From the NCBI GenBank assembly GCA_002394385.1, contig DGTS01000038.1, forward strand, positions 1 through 64,000: a stretch of 64,000 nucleotides of DNA, given 5' to 3'. The notes beneath the pieces are model-generated. The model was not told where the DNA came from and did not search any database. It saw only the letters and a list, made by a program, of their open reading frames with translations. A program made the position numbers and the translations under genes. This DNA is from Prevotella sp. UBA4330 (GTDB lineage Bacteria; Bacteroidota; Bacteroidia; Bacteroidales; Bacteroidaceae). Position 1 is the first letter of the stretch. Every line of letters begins with the position of its first letter. Below are positions 55,911-64,000 of the stretch, one piece after another.

Positions 55911-57149
55911 ATGGAATATAACACCTTTACTTTAGACAACGGACTACGCGTCATTCAACTGCCATCAGACTCGAATGTGGTTTACTGCGGTTTCCAGATA
56001 GCCGCGGGCACTCGCGACGAGGAGGCTGGCGAGGAAGGACTGGCACACTTCTGCGAGCACATGACGTTCAAGGGAACGCAACGGCGCAACGCACTGAGAA
56101 TACTCAACGAACTGGAGCGCGTGGGCGGCGACATCAACGCCTTTACGAACAAGGAAGACACCGTGTTCTATGCCGCCGTGCTGCGCGAGCATCTGCCCAA
56201 GGCTGTTGACCTTCTCACCGACATCGTGTTCCACAGCACCTACCCACAGCATGAGATTGACAAGGAAGTGGAGGTGATTTGCGACGAGATAGAGAGTTAC
56301 AACGACTCGCCTGCGGAACTTATCTACGACGAGTTTGAGAACCTGCTGTTCAAAGGACATCCCTTGGGACATAACATCCTTGGAACGGCAGAACAGGTGA
56401 GACGCTTCACCACCGACGATGCGCTGCGCTTCACGCGCCGCCACTATAGGCCCGACAACGCGATATTCTTTGTGTATGGAAACCCCATCACCTCGCGAAA
56501 AGAATGGGGACTGAACATATTAAAGTCAATAGGAAAAAGTGACCTGCCACTGAAGACAAGACACGACGAGAACCTCTCCCATCGTATTGGGCACAGCAAG
56601 GGTTCCACTGTTTGTCTGTCACAGGGCACTCACCAAGCACATGTGATGACCGGCAACATCGCATACGCTGCCACTGACAACCGCCGCTGGACACTCTATC
56701 TGCTTAACAACATGATAGGCGGTCCGGCAATGAACACACGACTGAACATCGCCCTGCGCGAAAGGCGCGGACTGGTATATACCGTTGAGAGTTCAATGGT
56801 GGCTTACGGTGACACTGGAATGTGGTGCACATACTTCGGGTGCGACCCTGCCGATGCCAGCAAGTGTCTGCGCATAGTGAGGCGCGAACTGAACCGCTTC
56901 ATGGAGAAACCCTTGTCGGCAACGCAACTGGCTAACGCCAAGAGACAACTGAAGGGACAGTTGGGTGTGGCATGCGACAACCGCGAGAGTTTCGCCCTGT
57001 CGTTCGGCAAGAGTTTCCTGCACTATGGCGACGAGCGTCACCTGTCGCGCATCTATAAACACATCGACGAAATAACTGCCGACGAGATAAAACAGGTGGC
57101 ACGGGAGGTGTTTGCCCCCGAGACAATGACCACACTGATGATTAAGTAG
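55911..57149 (+). CDS. M16-family zinc peptidase
   Basis: The 412-residue protein belongs to the pitrilysin/insulinase (M16) group. The inverted zinc motif HxxEH is His46-Glu49-His50 in EEGLAHFCEHMTFKGTQRRN, and the third ligand Glu lies in the helix EVICDEIESYNDSPAELIYD. The C-terminal, non-catalytic half contains the conserved RGLVYTVESSMVAYGDTGMW segment with the Arg/Tyr that bind substrate. There is no signal peptide, so it is cytoplasmic. Relatives cleave short peptides or act as processing proteases. The start at 55911 lies 8 bp after a -7 box, so the message is nearly leaderless. The following kinase has its own promoter. Confidence 0.93.
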   Translation: MEYNTFTLDNGLRVIQLPSDSNVVYCGFQIAAGTRDEEAGEEGLAHFCEHMTFKGTQRRNALRILNELERVGGDINAFTNKEDTVFYAAVLREHLPKAVDLLTDIVFHSTYPQHEIDKEVEVICDEIESYNDSPAELIYDEFENLLFKGHPLGHNILGTAEQVRRFTTDDALRFTRRHYRPDNAIFFVYGNPITSRKEWGLNILKSIGKSDLPLKTRHDENLSHRIGHSKGSTVCLSQGTHQAHVMTGNIAYAATDNRRWTLYLLNNMIGGPAMNTRLNIALRERRGLVYTVESSMVAYGDTGMWCTYFGCDPADASKCLRIVRRELNRFMEKPLSATQLANAKRQLKGQLGVACDNRESFALSFGKSFLHYGDERHLSRIYKHIDEITADEIKQVAREVFAPETMTTLMIK

Positions 57150-57191
57150 GACAAATGTACGGCATGTCTTGCTTATCACTGTTTTTTTTCG

Positions 57192-57199
57192 TATTTTTG
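57192..57199 (+). promoter_or_regulatory. -7 element for the PfkB kinase
   Basis: TATTTTTG followed by CAACC, 23 bp before the ATG at 57222. Confidence 0.6.
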
Positions 57200-57221
57200 C
57201 AACCATAAACAGAGAAATGCT

Positions 57222-58181
57222 ATGAGAAAAGTAATAGGTATCGGCGAGACAGTGCTCGACATCATCTTCCGCGACAATCATCCTGTGGATGCTGTGCCTG
57301 GCGGCAGTGCATACAACGCACTGGTGTCGCTGGGGCGCATGGGGATTCCCGGAATGTTCATCAGCGAGACAGGTGCCGACCACGTGGGCGAGATGATAGT
57401 GTCGTTCCTGCGCAGCAATGGCATCGACACCAGCGGCGTGAAGATGTACAAAGACACGAAGTCGCCACTCTCCCTGGCTTTTCTCAATGAGCGCAACGAC
57501 GCAGATTATGTGTTCTACAAGGACCATCCCAACGACAAGTTGGAGATGACGCTGCCCGAGATTGCGCCCGACGACATAGTGCTGATAAGTTCGTACTATG
57601 CCGTCAATCCCGTCATCCGTCCGCAGATGAAGCGCGTGCTTGACCATGCGCGGCAGTCGGGTGCCATAATCTATTACGATGTCAATTTCCGCCCGTCTCA
57701 TCGCGACGAGGTAGAAGAGTTGCTTCCCAATATTCTTGACAACTTCGCCTATGCCGACATCGTGCGCGGCAGCGACGAGGACTTCCAGGTGATGTTCTCA
57801 AAGGGTGATGCCCGCCAGGTGTATCAAGAGAACATAATGCCACGATGCGACACATTCATCTATACCCGCGGTGCACAGCCGACAGACATCTTCACCGCCG
57901 ACGGCAAATGCCGCACCTACAACGTGCCGCCAATAGAGGGCGAGATAGTGAGCACCATCGGTGCCGGCGACAACTTCAACGCTGGTTTCGTGTACGGTCT
58001 CATTCGCGAGGGCATCACGCGCGACATGCTGCGTCAGGGCATCAGAGACAGTCAGTTGCAGCATATCGTCGATTATGCTATGGCATTCAGCGGCAACTGC
58101 TGCCGCAGTGTGCAGAACTATATTAACGCTGAGAGTTTAGTGTTGAGCGATGAATGTTTAGCGAATACACTATTGCCATAA
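57222..58181 (+). CDS. PfkB-family carbohydrate kinase (fructokinase-like)
   Basis: The 319-residue protein has both PfkB signatures: GETVLDIIFRDN with PGGSAYNALVSLGRMGIPGM near the N-terminus, and VSTIGAGDNFNAGFVYGLIR near residue 250, where the Asp of GAGD is the catalytic base and the Gly residues form the anion hole. Such enzymes phosphorylate sugars (fructose, ribose, gluconate derivatives) or nucleosides using ATP. The lack of the extended lid seen in ribokinase and the sequence around NFRP favour a fructokinase-like type, but the substrate is not proven. FprA begins 38 bp after its stop, and the two may be co-transcribed. Confidence 0.9.
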   Translation: MRKVIGIGETVLDIIFRDNHPVDAVPGGSAYNALVSLGRMGIPGMFISETGADHVGEMIVSFLRSNGIDTSGVKMYKDTKSPLSLAFLNERNDADYVFYKDHPNDKLEMTLPEIAPDDIVLISSYYAVNPVIRPQMKRVLDHARQSGAIIYYDVNFRPSHRDEVEELLPNILDNFAYADIVRGSDEDFQVMFSKGDARQVYQENIMPRCDTFIYTRGAQPTDIFTADGKCRTYNVPPIEGEIVSTIGAGDNFNAGFVYGLIREGITRDMLRQGIRDSQLQHIVDYAMAFSGNCCRSVQNYINAESLVLSDECLANTLLP

Positions 58182-58219
58182 AGTCAAAGAACAAACAAAC
58201 TTATAAAACATATAAAGCA

Positions 58220-59422
58220 ATGAAAGAAATCAAAAGCAAAATCTATTACGTAGGTGTGAACGACCGCAACAAGGCTCTTTTCGAAGGACTGTGGCCGCTG
58301 CCTAACGGCGTAAGTTATAACTCTTACATCATCAACGATGACAAGGTGTGCCTCATCGACACCGTTGAAGTGGACTTTTTCACCCAATTCATCGAGAATA
58401 TCCGCGAGGTGATAGGCGACAAGAAGATAGACTATCTGGTGGTGAACCACATGGAGCCTGACCATAGCGGCAGCATCGCACTGATAAAGAAATACTATCC
58501 CGAGGTGAAGGTAATCGGAAACAAGAAGACCTTCGGCATGATGGCTGGCTTCTATGGTCTGCAAGACGAAAACGATGTTGAGGTGAAGAACGGCGACTCG
58601 CTCGACCTCGGCACATATAAACTGCAGTTCGTGCTCACCCCGATGGTTCACTGGCCAGAGACAATGGTGACGCTGTGCAGCGACGGCGAGGGAAAACCGA
58701 GAACACTGTTCAGCGGCGATGCCTTCGGATGCTTTGGAGCACTGAATGGTGGCATCATCGACGCAGAGATCAACTGCGATACCTTCTGGCTCGAGATGGT
58801 ACGCTACTACAGTAACATCGTGGGCAAGTACGGTGTTCCTGTTCAGGGAGCATTGAAGAAACTCGCCGGTGTGGAACTCGACTACATCTGCTCTACCCAC
58901 GGTCCGGTATGGCACGAGCACATCAAACGTGTCATTGCAGAGTACGACCGCATGAGCCGTTACGAGACAGAGAGCGGCCTTGTAATCTGCTACGGCACCA
59001 TGTACGGCAACACCGAGCGCATGGCTGAGTGCATCGCGGCGGCAGCATCGAAGGCAGGCGTGAAGAACATCGTGATGTATAACGTGTCGAAGACCCACCA
59101 CTCGTACATCATCCGCGACGTGTTCCGTTACAAAGGACTCATCGTAGGTGCTCCCACCTATAACACCGCGCTTTATCACGAGATGGAGGTGCTCCTCTCT
59201 GAACTGGCAGGCAAGGACATCAAGAACCACTATCTGGGATGGTTCGGGTCGCACGGTTGGGCATCGAAGGCTGTTGGCAAGATTCAGGAATGGAACGACA
59301 ACGCCCTGAAGTTCGAGGCTGTCGGCACTCCTGTTGACATGAAGCAGGCAATGACTCCAGAGGTGAAAGAGCAGTGCGAGGCTCTTGGCAAGGCAATGGC
59401 AGAGAAACTGCTCGGCGCATAA
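58220..59422 (+). CDS. FprA-type flavodiiron protein (oxygen/NO reductase)
   Basis: The 400-residue protein joins a metallo-beta-lactamase-like di-iron domain (about 1-250) to a flavodoxin domain (about 255-400). Iron ligands are His77, Glu79, Asp81 and His82 in NHMEPDHSGSIALIKKYYP, then His in VHWPETMVTL, Asp in LFSGDAFGCFG and His in STHGPVWHEHI. The FMN-binding loop is CYGTMYGNTERMAE. The enzyme reduces O2 to water or NO to N2O with electrons from rubredoxin, protecting anaerobes from brief air exposure. The ATG at 58220 is the family start (MKEIKSKIYYVGVNDRN); the earlier ATG at 58154 lies inside the kinase gene. Confidence 0.95.
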   Translation: MKEIKSKIYYVGVNDRNKALFEGLWPLPNGVSYNSYIINDDKVCLIDTVEVDFFTQFIENIREVIGDKKIDYLVVNHMEPDHSGSIALIKKYYPEVKVIGNKKTFGMMAGFYGLQDENDVEVKNGDSLDLGTYKLQFVLTPMVHWPETMVTLCSDGEGKPRTLFSGDAFGCFGALNGGIIDAEINCDTFWLEMVRYYSNIVGKYGVPVQGALKKLAGVELDYICSTHGPVWHEHIKRVIAEYDRMSRYETESGLVICYGTMYGNTERMAECIAAAASKAGVKNIVMYNVSKTHHSYIIRDVFRYKGLIVGAPTYNTALYHEMEVLLSELAGKDIKNHYLGWFGSHGWASKAVGKIQEWNDNALKFEAVGTPVDMKQAMTPEVKEQCEALGKAMAEKLLGA

Positions 59423-59441
59423 TACCATTTATCATACATAA

Positions 59442-59478
59442 AAAAGCGGCTGCAGAGAACGTTCTGCAGCCGCTTTTC
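59442..59478. terminator. Two-way intrinsic terminator
   Basis: AAAAGCGGCTGCAGA pairs with TCTGCAGCCGCTTTT around a short loop, between convergent fprA and the LRR gene. A- and T-runs flank both sides, so it can act for both. Confidence 0.9.
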
Positions 59479-59494
59479 TATTGATCGAGTGAAT

Positions 59495-62400
59495 TTATTT
59501 CACAAGCAGTTTACGTGTAGCGGTATCACTGCCACTCTGCATTGTCACGACATAGATGCCAGCAGGCAGGCTCACCGTAGTGTCAGACGAGAGAATCTCA
59601 GAGAAGAGCACCTTGCCGTTGGCACCGAGGATTGTCACCTTCACCTCGTTGTTCGTGAAGATATTCACCTCATGCTTGCCACCTTCTGCTGTTGCTGTCA
59701 CCTGCTGCACACCGTCTATGGCGGTGCTGAGAGCGAACTTCACTGCGATGTCTGTGGCTCTCGTGATAGTGAACTTATTGTTGCTGATGTTCTCACCATT
59801 GGCTTTCATCGACGATACAGCATAGCCGGCATCTGGTGTTGCCATAACGGTTATCTCGCTGTTCTTCTGCACCTTCGCTCCTGTCTCCACAACATTATTC
59901 TCAGCATCCATAACCATTACATCGCCGTTGCTGTATGGCAGAATGGTGATATATGCCTCGTTACATCCTGTGCCGTCACCGTTCTCGGTATAGTTCATCA
60001 CCCACAGTTTCGACTTCGCGATGAGTGTCTCCGAGTGCTCCACGTCGTTGGCATTGCTGCCCAAAGCCACCCACAGTTTCGTCTGTGTAGTGCTTCCCGA
60101 CACGTCCTCGCCTGGATCGACATATTCTGGCAAGTTATAGAAGAAGTCGTTGGTCTGGCAAGCATCCCATCCGTTGCCTCTCACGTCGATGTACCACAAC
60201 TGCGTGTTCTTCGAGAGGTCGAGAGCGGCGAGAGTGTTGTCTGCAGCATCGAGTTTCTCGAGCAGAGTGTTATTCGAGAGGTCGAGTTGACTGAGTTTAT
60301 TGCCTCCCACTGACAGCGCAAGCAGGTTACTGTTGCTGCTCACGTTGATATTGTTCAGAATGTTGCCATTCAGGTAGAGTTGTTGCAGTTGTGGCATGTT
60401 CTCTACATTTATTTCGTCGAGCAATGCGTTTGAGACATTGAGGTAAACCATTTCGTTATTATTCGTAAGGTCTAACTCCTCAAGGAACGTGTTCTTCAAA
60501 TCAACATACTGCAGCATCGGGTTGTTGGTGATGTCTATCTCCTCGAGCCATTCCAGTCCGTATGCTCTCAGTTGCACCAGTTTCGGGCACTGCGACACAT
60601 CCACGTTGTCCAGTTCTTCGTTCATCGACACGTCGAGGTAGAGCAGTTCTGGCTCATTGCTCAGGTCTATGCTTGTCAGTTGGTTGAAGTAGAGGTCGAG
60701 ATATTTCAGAGAGTTGTTCTGACTGAGGTCTATGGCCGATATCTGGTTGTCTGTAGCATAGTCGGGGTAACTCTCGCAGTTGAGGTAAGTCACGTCACCA
60801 TAGATTTTCACCTGTGTTCCTTCTGTGGTGCCGTCAATCCATGTCCATGTATTGCCGTTGATGGTGTATGGCTTCAGTTCTCCGTCACCCCAGTCGATGT
60901 TCACTGTGGTGTTGTTGCTGTCAGCACCAAGAGCGTATGCGCTCACCTGGCCTGCTGGCACCGTAAGCGTGATGCACTTCTCGCCGCCTACATCGCCGAA
61001 CACCGCCTGCACGTCGGCGTCTGCCGTAACCACGAACAGTGTGTCCTGAACGAGTGTGCCATTCACCATGATTCCTTTATATTCCTTACCTTCCTCTGCT
61101 TCGTAACGCACACAAAGAATCGAGCCTGGCACCACCTTGCCGTCGCTGCCCACCTCGTCGTAATAGCGCGAGAAGGCATCGCGGTCTGCGCTCCATGTCA
61201 TGTCGCGCTTCATCACCTTGTATGTGCCGCCAGTGGTGGGCTGCTGCGTGAGCACAACGTCGCTCATCGAGCAAGAGCCGTCGCCCTCAACATCAATTAT
61301 CCAGTGTGTGTCGGCACTATACTGCATGAGATACTTCTCGGCATCGGCAGTTTCGCCGTTACAACCCTCAACGTATATACGGCCTGTGCGGTCAGGGTCG
61401 CTGATGGTCTGATACATGAAGTTGAGCGACTGGGGAGTGAAGTTCTCGTTTCCCTGCAGATAGAGGTAGCGCAGCATGAAATAGTTGGCTGTAAAGTCGA
61501 GGAACTCAAGGTCGCAATCCTTTGCCGACAGTGTCTGCAACCATTTCAGTCCGCTCACTTCCAGGCGGTTAATGTGCAGCGAGTCGCAGTAAAGACTTCT
61601 CAACGACGCCATCTTCGACACGTCGAGTTTAGTCAGTTTGGTATTGCTTACATTCAGGCTTGTCAGTTTTGTGTTATTGCTGAGATTCAGTTTCTCTATT
61701 TCGTTGTTGTTCACTGCCAGTCCTGTCAACTGCGTGTTGGCTGCGACATTCAGTTCTGTCAGTTTGTTGCCACTCACGCTGAGGTCTTCGAGTGTTGTCA
61801 GTCCAGTCACGTCGAGTTCAGATATCTGATTGTTCGCCAAGTTCAGTGAGCGCAGCGCGGGGTAGTGAGCAGGGTCGAAGGTGATGTCCCACAGTGAGTT
61901 GTTGCTCAGGTTGAGACTCGTGAGTTGCGGGAATGAGTATGTGTCATAGAAGTGCACGATGTCGCAGTTGTTCATCGTTATCATCTTCATGTTAGGATTG
62001 CTGTCTGCAAAAGCCACCGTGCCCAGTTCGGGGTTATTATATAGGTCGAGGTACTCCAGTTTCGAGAAGTTGCGCAGGTTGAGCATGTGTATGTTGTTGT
62101 CGCCCAGTTGCAGCATCTCCAGGTTTGTGGCATCGCCCAGATCAAGGGTGGAGTACGTCAGTTGGTTCTTGTTGGCACTGAGTTTCTTCAGAGCCGACTG
62201 TCCCTCCAGCGTGAGACCTGTCACGCCCTGCTCATAGAATGTGATTTCTGTCAGCACACCGTATATCTTAACGGTGTTGCCCTTCAGCACACCCTCTTTG
62301 CGCAACAGGTAGGGCATGTCCGAGGGGTTGACATCATATTCCACCAGTTCTCCGTCACCCCAGTCAACAGAAATCTTGCCTGCCTCCAGAGGCACGGGGT

Positions 62401-62515
62401 TGAACACGAACGTGTCGCCATAAGCCTTGCTCGTGGTAACTGTGATAACGCTCTCTGCCGAAACACTGGTAGCGACACAAAGCAGCATTGTTAAAAAGAG
62501 ATAAAGTTTTTTCAT
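59495..62515 (-). CDS. Large leucine-rich-repeat surface protein with sorting tag
   Basis: The 1006-residue precursor starts at 62515 (signal MKKLYLFLTMLLCVATSVSA). It has two blocks of internalin-like repeats of about 21-22 residues: one around 100-350 (LTSLNLSNNSLWDITFDPAH, LEDLSVSGNKLTELNVAANT) and one around 620-790 (NNSLKYLDLYFNQLTSIDLS, LLYLDVSMNEELDNVDVSQC). Each is preceded by a strand-rich segment with the same opening 'v.iDWGDGEL..Y.'. A region with bacterial-repeat-like VSSMKANGENISNNKFTITR and a tag (VKVTILGANGKVLFSEILSS ... LPAGIYVVTMQSG, ending LLVK) closes it. The repeats are of the protein-binding kind and differ from the BspA type at 39122. Surface adhesion is the likely role. 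Confidence 0.88.
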   Translation of the reverse strand: MKKLYLFLTMLLCVATSVSAESVITVTTSKAYGDTFVFNPVPLEAGKISVDWGDGELVEYDVNPSDMPYLLRKEGVLKGNTVKIYGVLTEITFYEQGVTGLTLEGQSALKKLSANKNQLTYSTLDLGDATNLEMLQLGDNNIHMLNLRNFSKLEYLDLYNNPELGTVAFADSNPNMKMITMNNCDIVHFYDTYSFPQLTSLNLSNNSLWDITFDPAHYPALRSLNLANNQISELDVTGLTTLEDLSVSGNKLTELNVAANTQLTGLAVNNNEIEKLNLSNNTKLTSLNVSNTKLTKLDVSKMASLRSLYCDSLHINRLEVSGLKWLQTLSAKDCDLEFLDFTANYFMLRYLYLQGNENFTPQSLNFMYQTISDPDRTGRIYVEGCNGETADAEKYLMQYSADTHWIIDVEGDGSCSMSDVVLTQQPTTGGTYKVMKRDMTWSADRDAFSRYYDEVGSDGKVVPGSILCVRYEAEEGKEYKGIMVNGTLVQDTLFVVTADADVQAVFGDVGGEKCITLTVPAGQVSAYALGADSNNTTVNIDWGDGELKPYTINGNTWTWIDGTTEGTQVKIYGDVTYLNCESYPDYATDNQISAIDLSQNNSLKYLDLYFNQLTSIDLSNEPELLYLDVSMNEELDNVDVSQCPKLVQLRAYGLEWLEEIDITNNPMLQYVDLKNTFLEELDLTNNNEMVYLNVSNALLDEINVENMPQLQQLYLNGNILNNINVSSNSNLLALSVGGNKLSQLDLSNNTLLEKLDAADNTLAALDLSKNTQLWYIDVRGNGWDACQTNDFFYNLPEYVDPGEDVSGSTTQTKLWVALGSNANDVEHSETLIAKSKLWVMNYTENGDGTGCNEAYITILPYSNGDVMVMDAENNVVETGAKVQKNSEITVMATPDAGYAVSSMKANGENISNNKFTITRATDIAVKFALSTAIDGVQQVTATAEGGKHEVNIFTNNEVKVTILGANGKVLFSEILSSDTTVSLPAGIYVVTMQSGSDTATRKLLVK

Positions 62516-62622
62516 ACTATTATTATTTGTATTATTTGTTACTATTAATGTCATTTGAATCCTACTGCATGCTGTCTTTTAACAAGATAGTGGCTAGAGA
62601 CTATTCATTTGGATTTATGCTG

Positions 62623-62630
62623 CAAAATTA
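62623..62630 (-). promoter_or_regulatory. -7 element for the large LRR protein
   Basis: TAATTTTG on the minus strand followed by CAGC; the leader to 62515 would be about 100 nt, longer than for most genes here. Confidence 0.55.
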
Positions 62631-62675
62631 AATAAAAAAACGAAACATTGTGTATAAAAACACAAGAATGTTTCG
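62631..62675 (-). terminator. Intrinsic terminator (minus strand)
   Basis: CGAAACATT (62641-62649) pairs with AATGTTTCG (62667-62675), with GTG/CAC inside, followed on the minus strand by a run of T. It probably ends the nrdD-nrdG transcript. Confidence 0.75.
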
Positions 62676-62699
62676 TTTTCAACTCAAAAATATCACTTG

Positions 62700-62760
62700 C
62701 TTAAGGAGTTCAGGAGTTTGGGTGTTCAGTAGTTCAGACATTTGAGCGTTCCCGCCAAAC
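62700..62760. repeat. 'GGAGTTCAGGAGTTT' degenerate repeat
   Basis: Irregular copies of the GAGTTTGGGTGTTCAGTAGT type, related in wording to the 2797-2912 tandem repeat. It lies 3' of nrdG; 62761-62869 shows nothing else. Confidence 0.4.
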
Positions 62761-62869
62761 GGGAGTCTGCTTAAGCCTAAGGGCAGTAACTAATGTCTGT
62801 ACTCCAGCGTCTGAAAGCAGCGAAAACTCCTAAGTTCCAGTGCTCCTTCAACACGAGAAACTTTAATCA

Positions 62870-63337
62870 CTATTTCCTCCAGAACCTTTCCGTGATGTCA
62901 ACGAAGGTGTCGGGAGAGGTCTTCTTGTAAAGCCGTTGATTGGTGGTACGCTCTTTCAGACTGCCCAGATGCGCGATATACGGACCGAGTTTAAAGTAGT
63001 CGAAGGAGTTGCGGTCAAGATGGTGCGGGAAATACTGCTTTCCGCTATACCACCCCACCTTCAGTTGTGGGTAACGCTGATGCACATACAATGCCAGACG
63101 CTCCACCTCGGCAGGGTCGTTGTCGCCGCCCATAAAACAGATGCAGGTGAAGTCGCCGTTGAATTCTTTCACGAAAGAGTCTATGGCATCGGTGCTCAAC
63201 GGCTCGCCGATGTCAGCCCACAGATACTTGCTATGGCATCCCGGACAGCGGTTGGGACATCCCGAGATGTTTATTGAAAGCGTGGTCTCGTCAGGTATCT
63301 CCTGAAAGACCACGCCGGTATTTACATATTTAAGCAT
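62870..63337 (-). CDS. nrdG: Anaerobic ribonucleotide reductase activating protein
   Basis: NrdG is the radical-SAM activase that makes the glycyl radical on NrdD, allowing class III ribonucleotide reduction without oxygen. The 155-residue protein has the Fe4S4 motif CxxxCxxC at Cys27, Cys31 and Cys34 (NISGCPNRCPGCHSKYLW), then ICFMGGDNDPAEVERLALYV, the SAM-binding part, and GWYSGKQYFPHH. The size is usual for NrdG. It lies downstream of nrdD on the same strand, 151 bp apart, with a repeat element in the gap. Confidence 0.94.
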   Translation of the reverse strand: MLKYVNTGVVFQEIPDETTLSINISGCPNRCPGCHSKYLWADIGEPLSTDAIDSFVKEFNGDFTCICFMGGDNDPAEVERLALYVHQRYPQLKVGWYSGKQYFPHHLDRNSFDYFKLGPYIAHLGSLKERTTNQRLYKKTSPDTFVDITERFWRK

Positions 63338-63347
63338 TGCTTAATAT

Positions 63348-63475
63348 AGTTACGAATGTTGAATTACGAATTACGAGTTGTTGCGCAAGCGCAATTGAGA
63401 ATTGGGAATTATGAGTTACGAGTGTTGAGTTACAAATTACCGCAGGCGACAATTCGTAATTCAACATTCGTAACT
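63348..63475. repeat. 128-bp element with 25-bp perfect terminal inverted repeats
   Basis: Arms 63348-63372 and 63451-63475 are exact reverse complements (AGTTACGAATGTTGAATTAC plus five bases). Further 'gaattacg/gagttacg' words and the palindrome TTGCGCAAGCGCAA lie inside. It fills the nrdD-nrdG gap and has the look of a MITE-like insertion into an operon. Confidence 0.8.
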
Positions 63476-63488
63476 CGTCATTCCATTT

Positions 63489-64000
63489 CTATACCTCCAC
63501 GAGTTCCTGTGGTGTTGCCTCGTAGTAGAAGCGGCGGCTTGCCTCCTTCTGTCGCGGCTCACTGAAGTTGCTCACGCGCTTCAGGTAACCGATGATACGT
63601 GTCATATAGTCCACGTTACGGCTGTGGCAGTGAGGACACTCCTTCAGATAACGCTTGTCTATCGTGCCGCACTCATTGCAGATAGTGTTCGGGATGTTGA
63701 ATGTGAAGTAGTTGCATCCTTCCTTGGCAGCCACCTTCAGCAAGTTGCGATACTGCTGCTTCGAGAGGTGCTCCTCAAGGTTCATGTGCAGTGCCGAGCC
63801 ACCAGTGAGGTGCTCAATGTATGGTGCTCCGTGCAGTTTGAACTTGTCGATGATGTTCAGCGAGTCGTCCTCAACGATGTAGAAATAACTGTTGTAGCAG
63901 TCGCGCGGCACGAAGTAGCCGTCTTCACGGTCCCACTTAGCATGCTTCACACCCACGTTCTCGGCAGGAATCATCTCGCAGTTGAACAGCAGGTCCTTAG
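63489..64000 (-). CDS. nrdD: Anaerobic ribonucleoside-triphosphate reductase, C-terminal part (cut by window)
   Basis: The class III reductase turns ribonucleotides into deoxyribonucleotides by glycyl-radical chemistry. Only the last 169 codons lie in the window; the frame continues past 64000 (KDLLFNCEMIPAENVGVKHA is in phase at the edge, so the methionine at 63974 is internal). Visible are the substrate/active-site segment DREDGYFVPRDCYNSYFYIV, the zinc-binding cysteines CNECGTIDKRYLKECPHCHS and the glycyl-radical site MTRIIGYLKRVSNFSEPRQK, where the Gly of GYL carries the radical. It is followed by nrdG on the same strand. Confidence 0.95.
   Translation of the reverse strand, partial: KDLLFNCEMIPAENVGVKHAKWDREDGYFVPRDCYNSYFYIVEDDSLNIIDKFKLHGAPYIEHLTGGSALHMNLEEHLSKQQYRNLLKVAAKEGCNYFTFNIPNTICNECGTIDKRYLKECPHCHSRNVDYMTRIIGYLKRVSNFSEPRQKEASRRFYYEATPQELVEV

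Noticed and set aside
60572..61849. 425-codon plus-strand frame across the LRR gene
   Set aside because: Antisense to regular leucine-rich repeats; its own repeats simply mirror those of the real gene.

Overview
The window comes from a member of the Bacteroidales, most likely Prevotella or a close relative. The evidence is promoter elements of the Bacteroidetes form TAnnTTTG ahead of many genes, few purine-rich ribosome-binding sites, many lipoproteins and secreted proteins, type IX-like C-terminal sorting tags, BspA-type leucine-rich repeats, and conserved genes (SpeA, ArgB, S46 dipeptidyl-peptidase, fused SpmA/B protein) in their usual Bacteroidales forms. This is chromosome. I found no rRNA, tRNA, CRISPR array, integrase or transposase.

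Layout. 1-1750: a small membrane protein, the tail of a broken RHS-repeat gene, and about 1 kb of non-coding DNA packed with short repeats. 1755-8728 (minus strand): an ECF sigma/anti-sigma pair, then a housekeeping run topA-aroK-speA-argB. 8860-18381 (mostly plus): a likely small RNA, then an accessory block of small lipoproteins, SUMF1-type and ricin-type proteins, gene remnants, a hydrolase, an AraC-family membrane regulator, and a lipoprotein operon ending in a DUF3298 protein whose paralogue opens the block. 18420-25297: Nudix hydrolase, GxxExxY protein, sialate-O-acetylesterase-like enzyme, esterase, three small secreted proteins and a thioredoxin-fold lipoprotein without its catalytic cysteines. 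25467-41000: a surface-protein region with large secreted proteins carrying sorting tags, three paralogues with a shared 'DYYYADGTWS' domain, a FISUMP protein and a BspA-like protein. 41203-49401: a GH2 glycosidase, a second likely small RNA, a fused SpmA/B-type membrane protein, a flippase and a DPP7-like peptidase. 49994-64000: lipoproteins, two further tagged surface proteins, an M16 peptidase, a PfkB kinase, an FprA flavodiiron protein, a large LRR surface protein, and nrdG plus the 3' end of nrdD, which runs off the window.

How it fits together. The housekeeping genes cover DNA topology, aromatic and arginine/polyamine metabolism, oxygen or NO detoxification (FprA) and anaerobic deoxyribonucleotide synthesis (NrdDG), as expected of an anaerobe. 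The rest is envelope biology: carbohydrate-active enzymes, a peptide-harvesting dipeptidyl-peptidase, and surface proteins that appear to swap modules at both ends (a shared N-terminal strand motif and near-identical C-terminal tags). The least explained parts are two promoter-to-terminator intervals with no reading frame (8875-9078 and 44222-44377), the lectin/SUMF1 mosaic at 11.7-12.4 kb, and several repeat families that recur at distant sites in the window.
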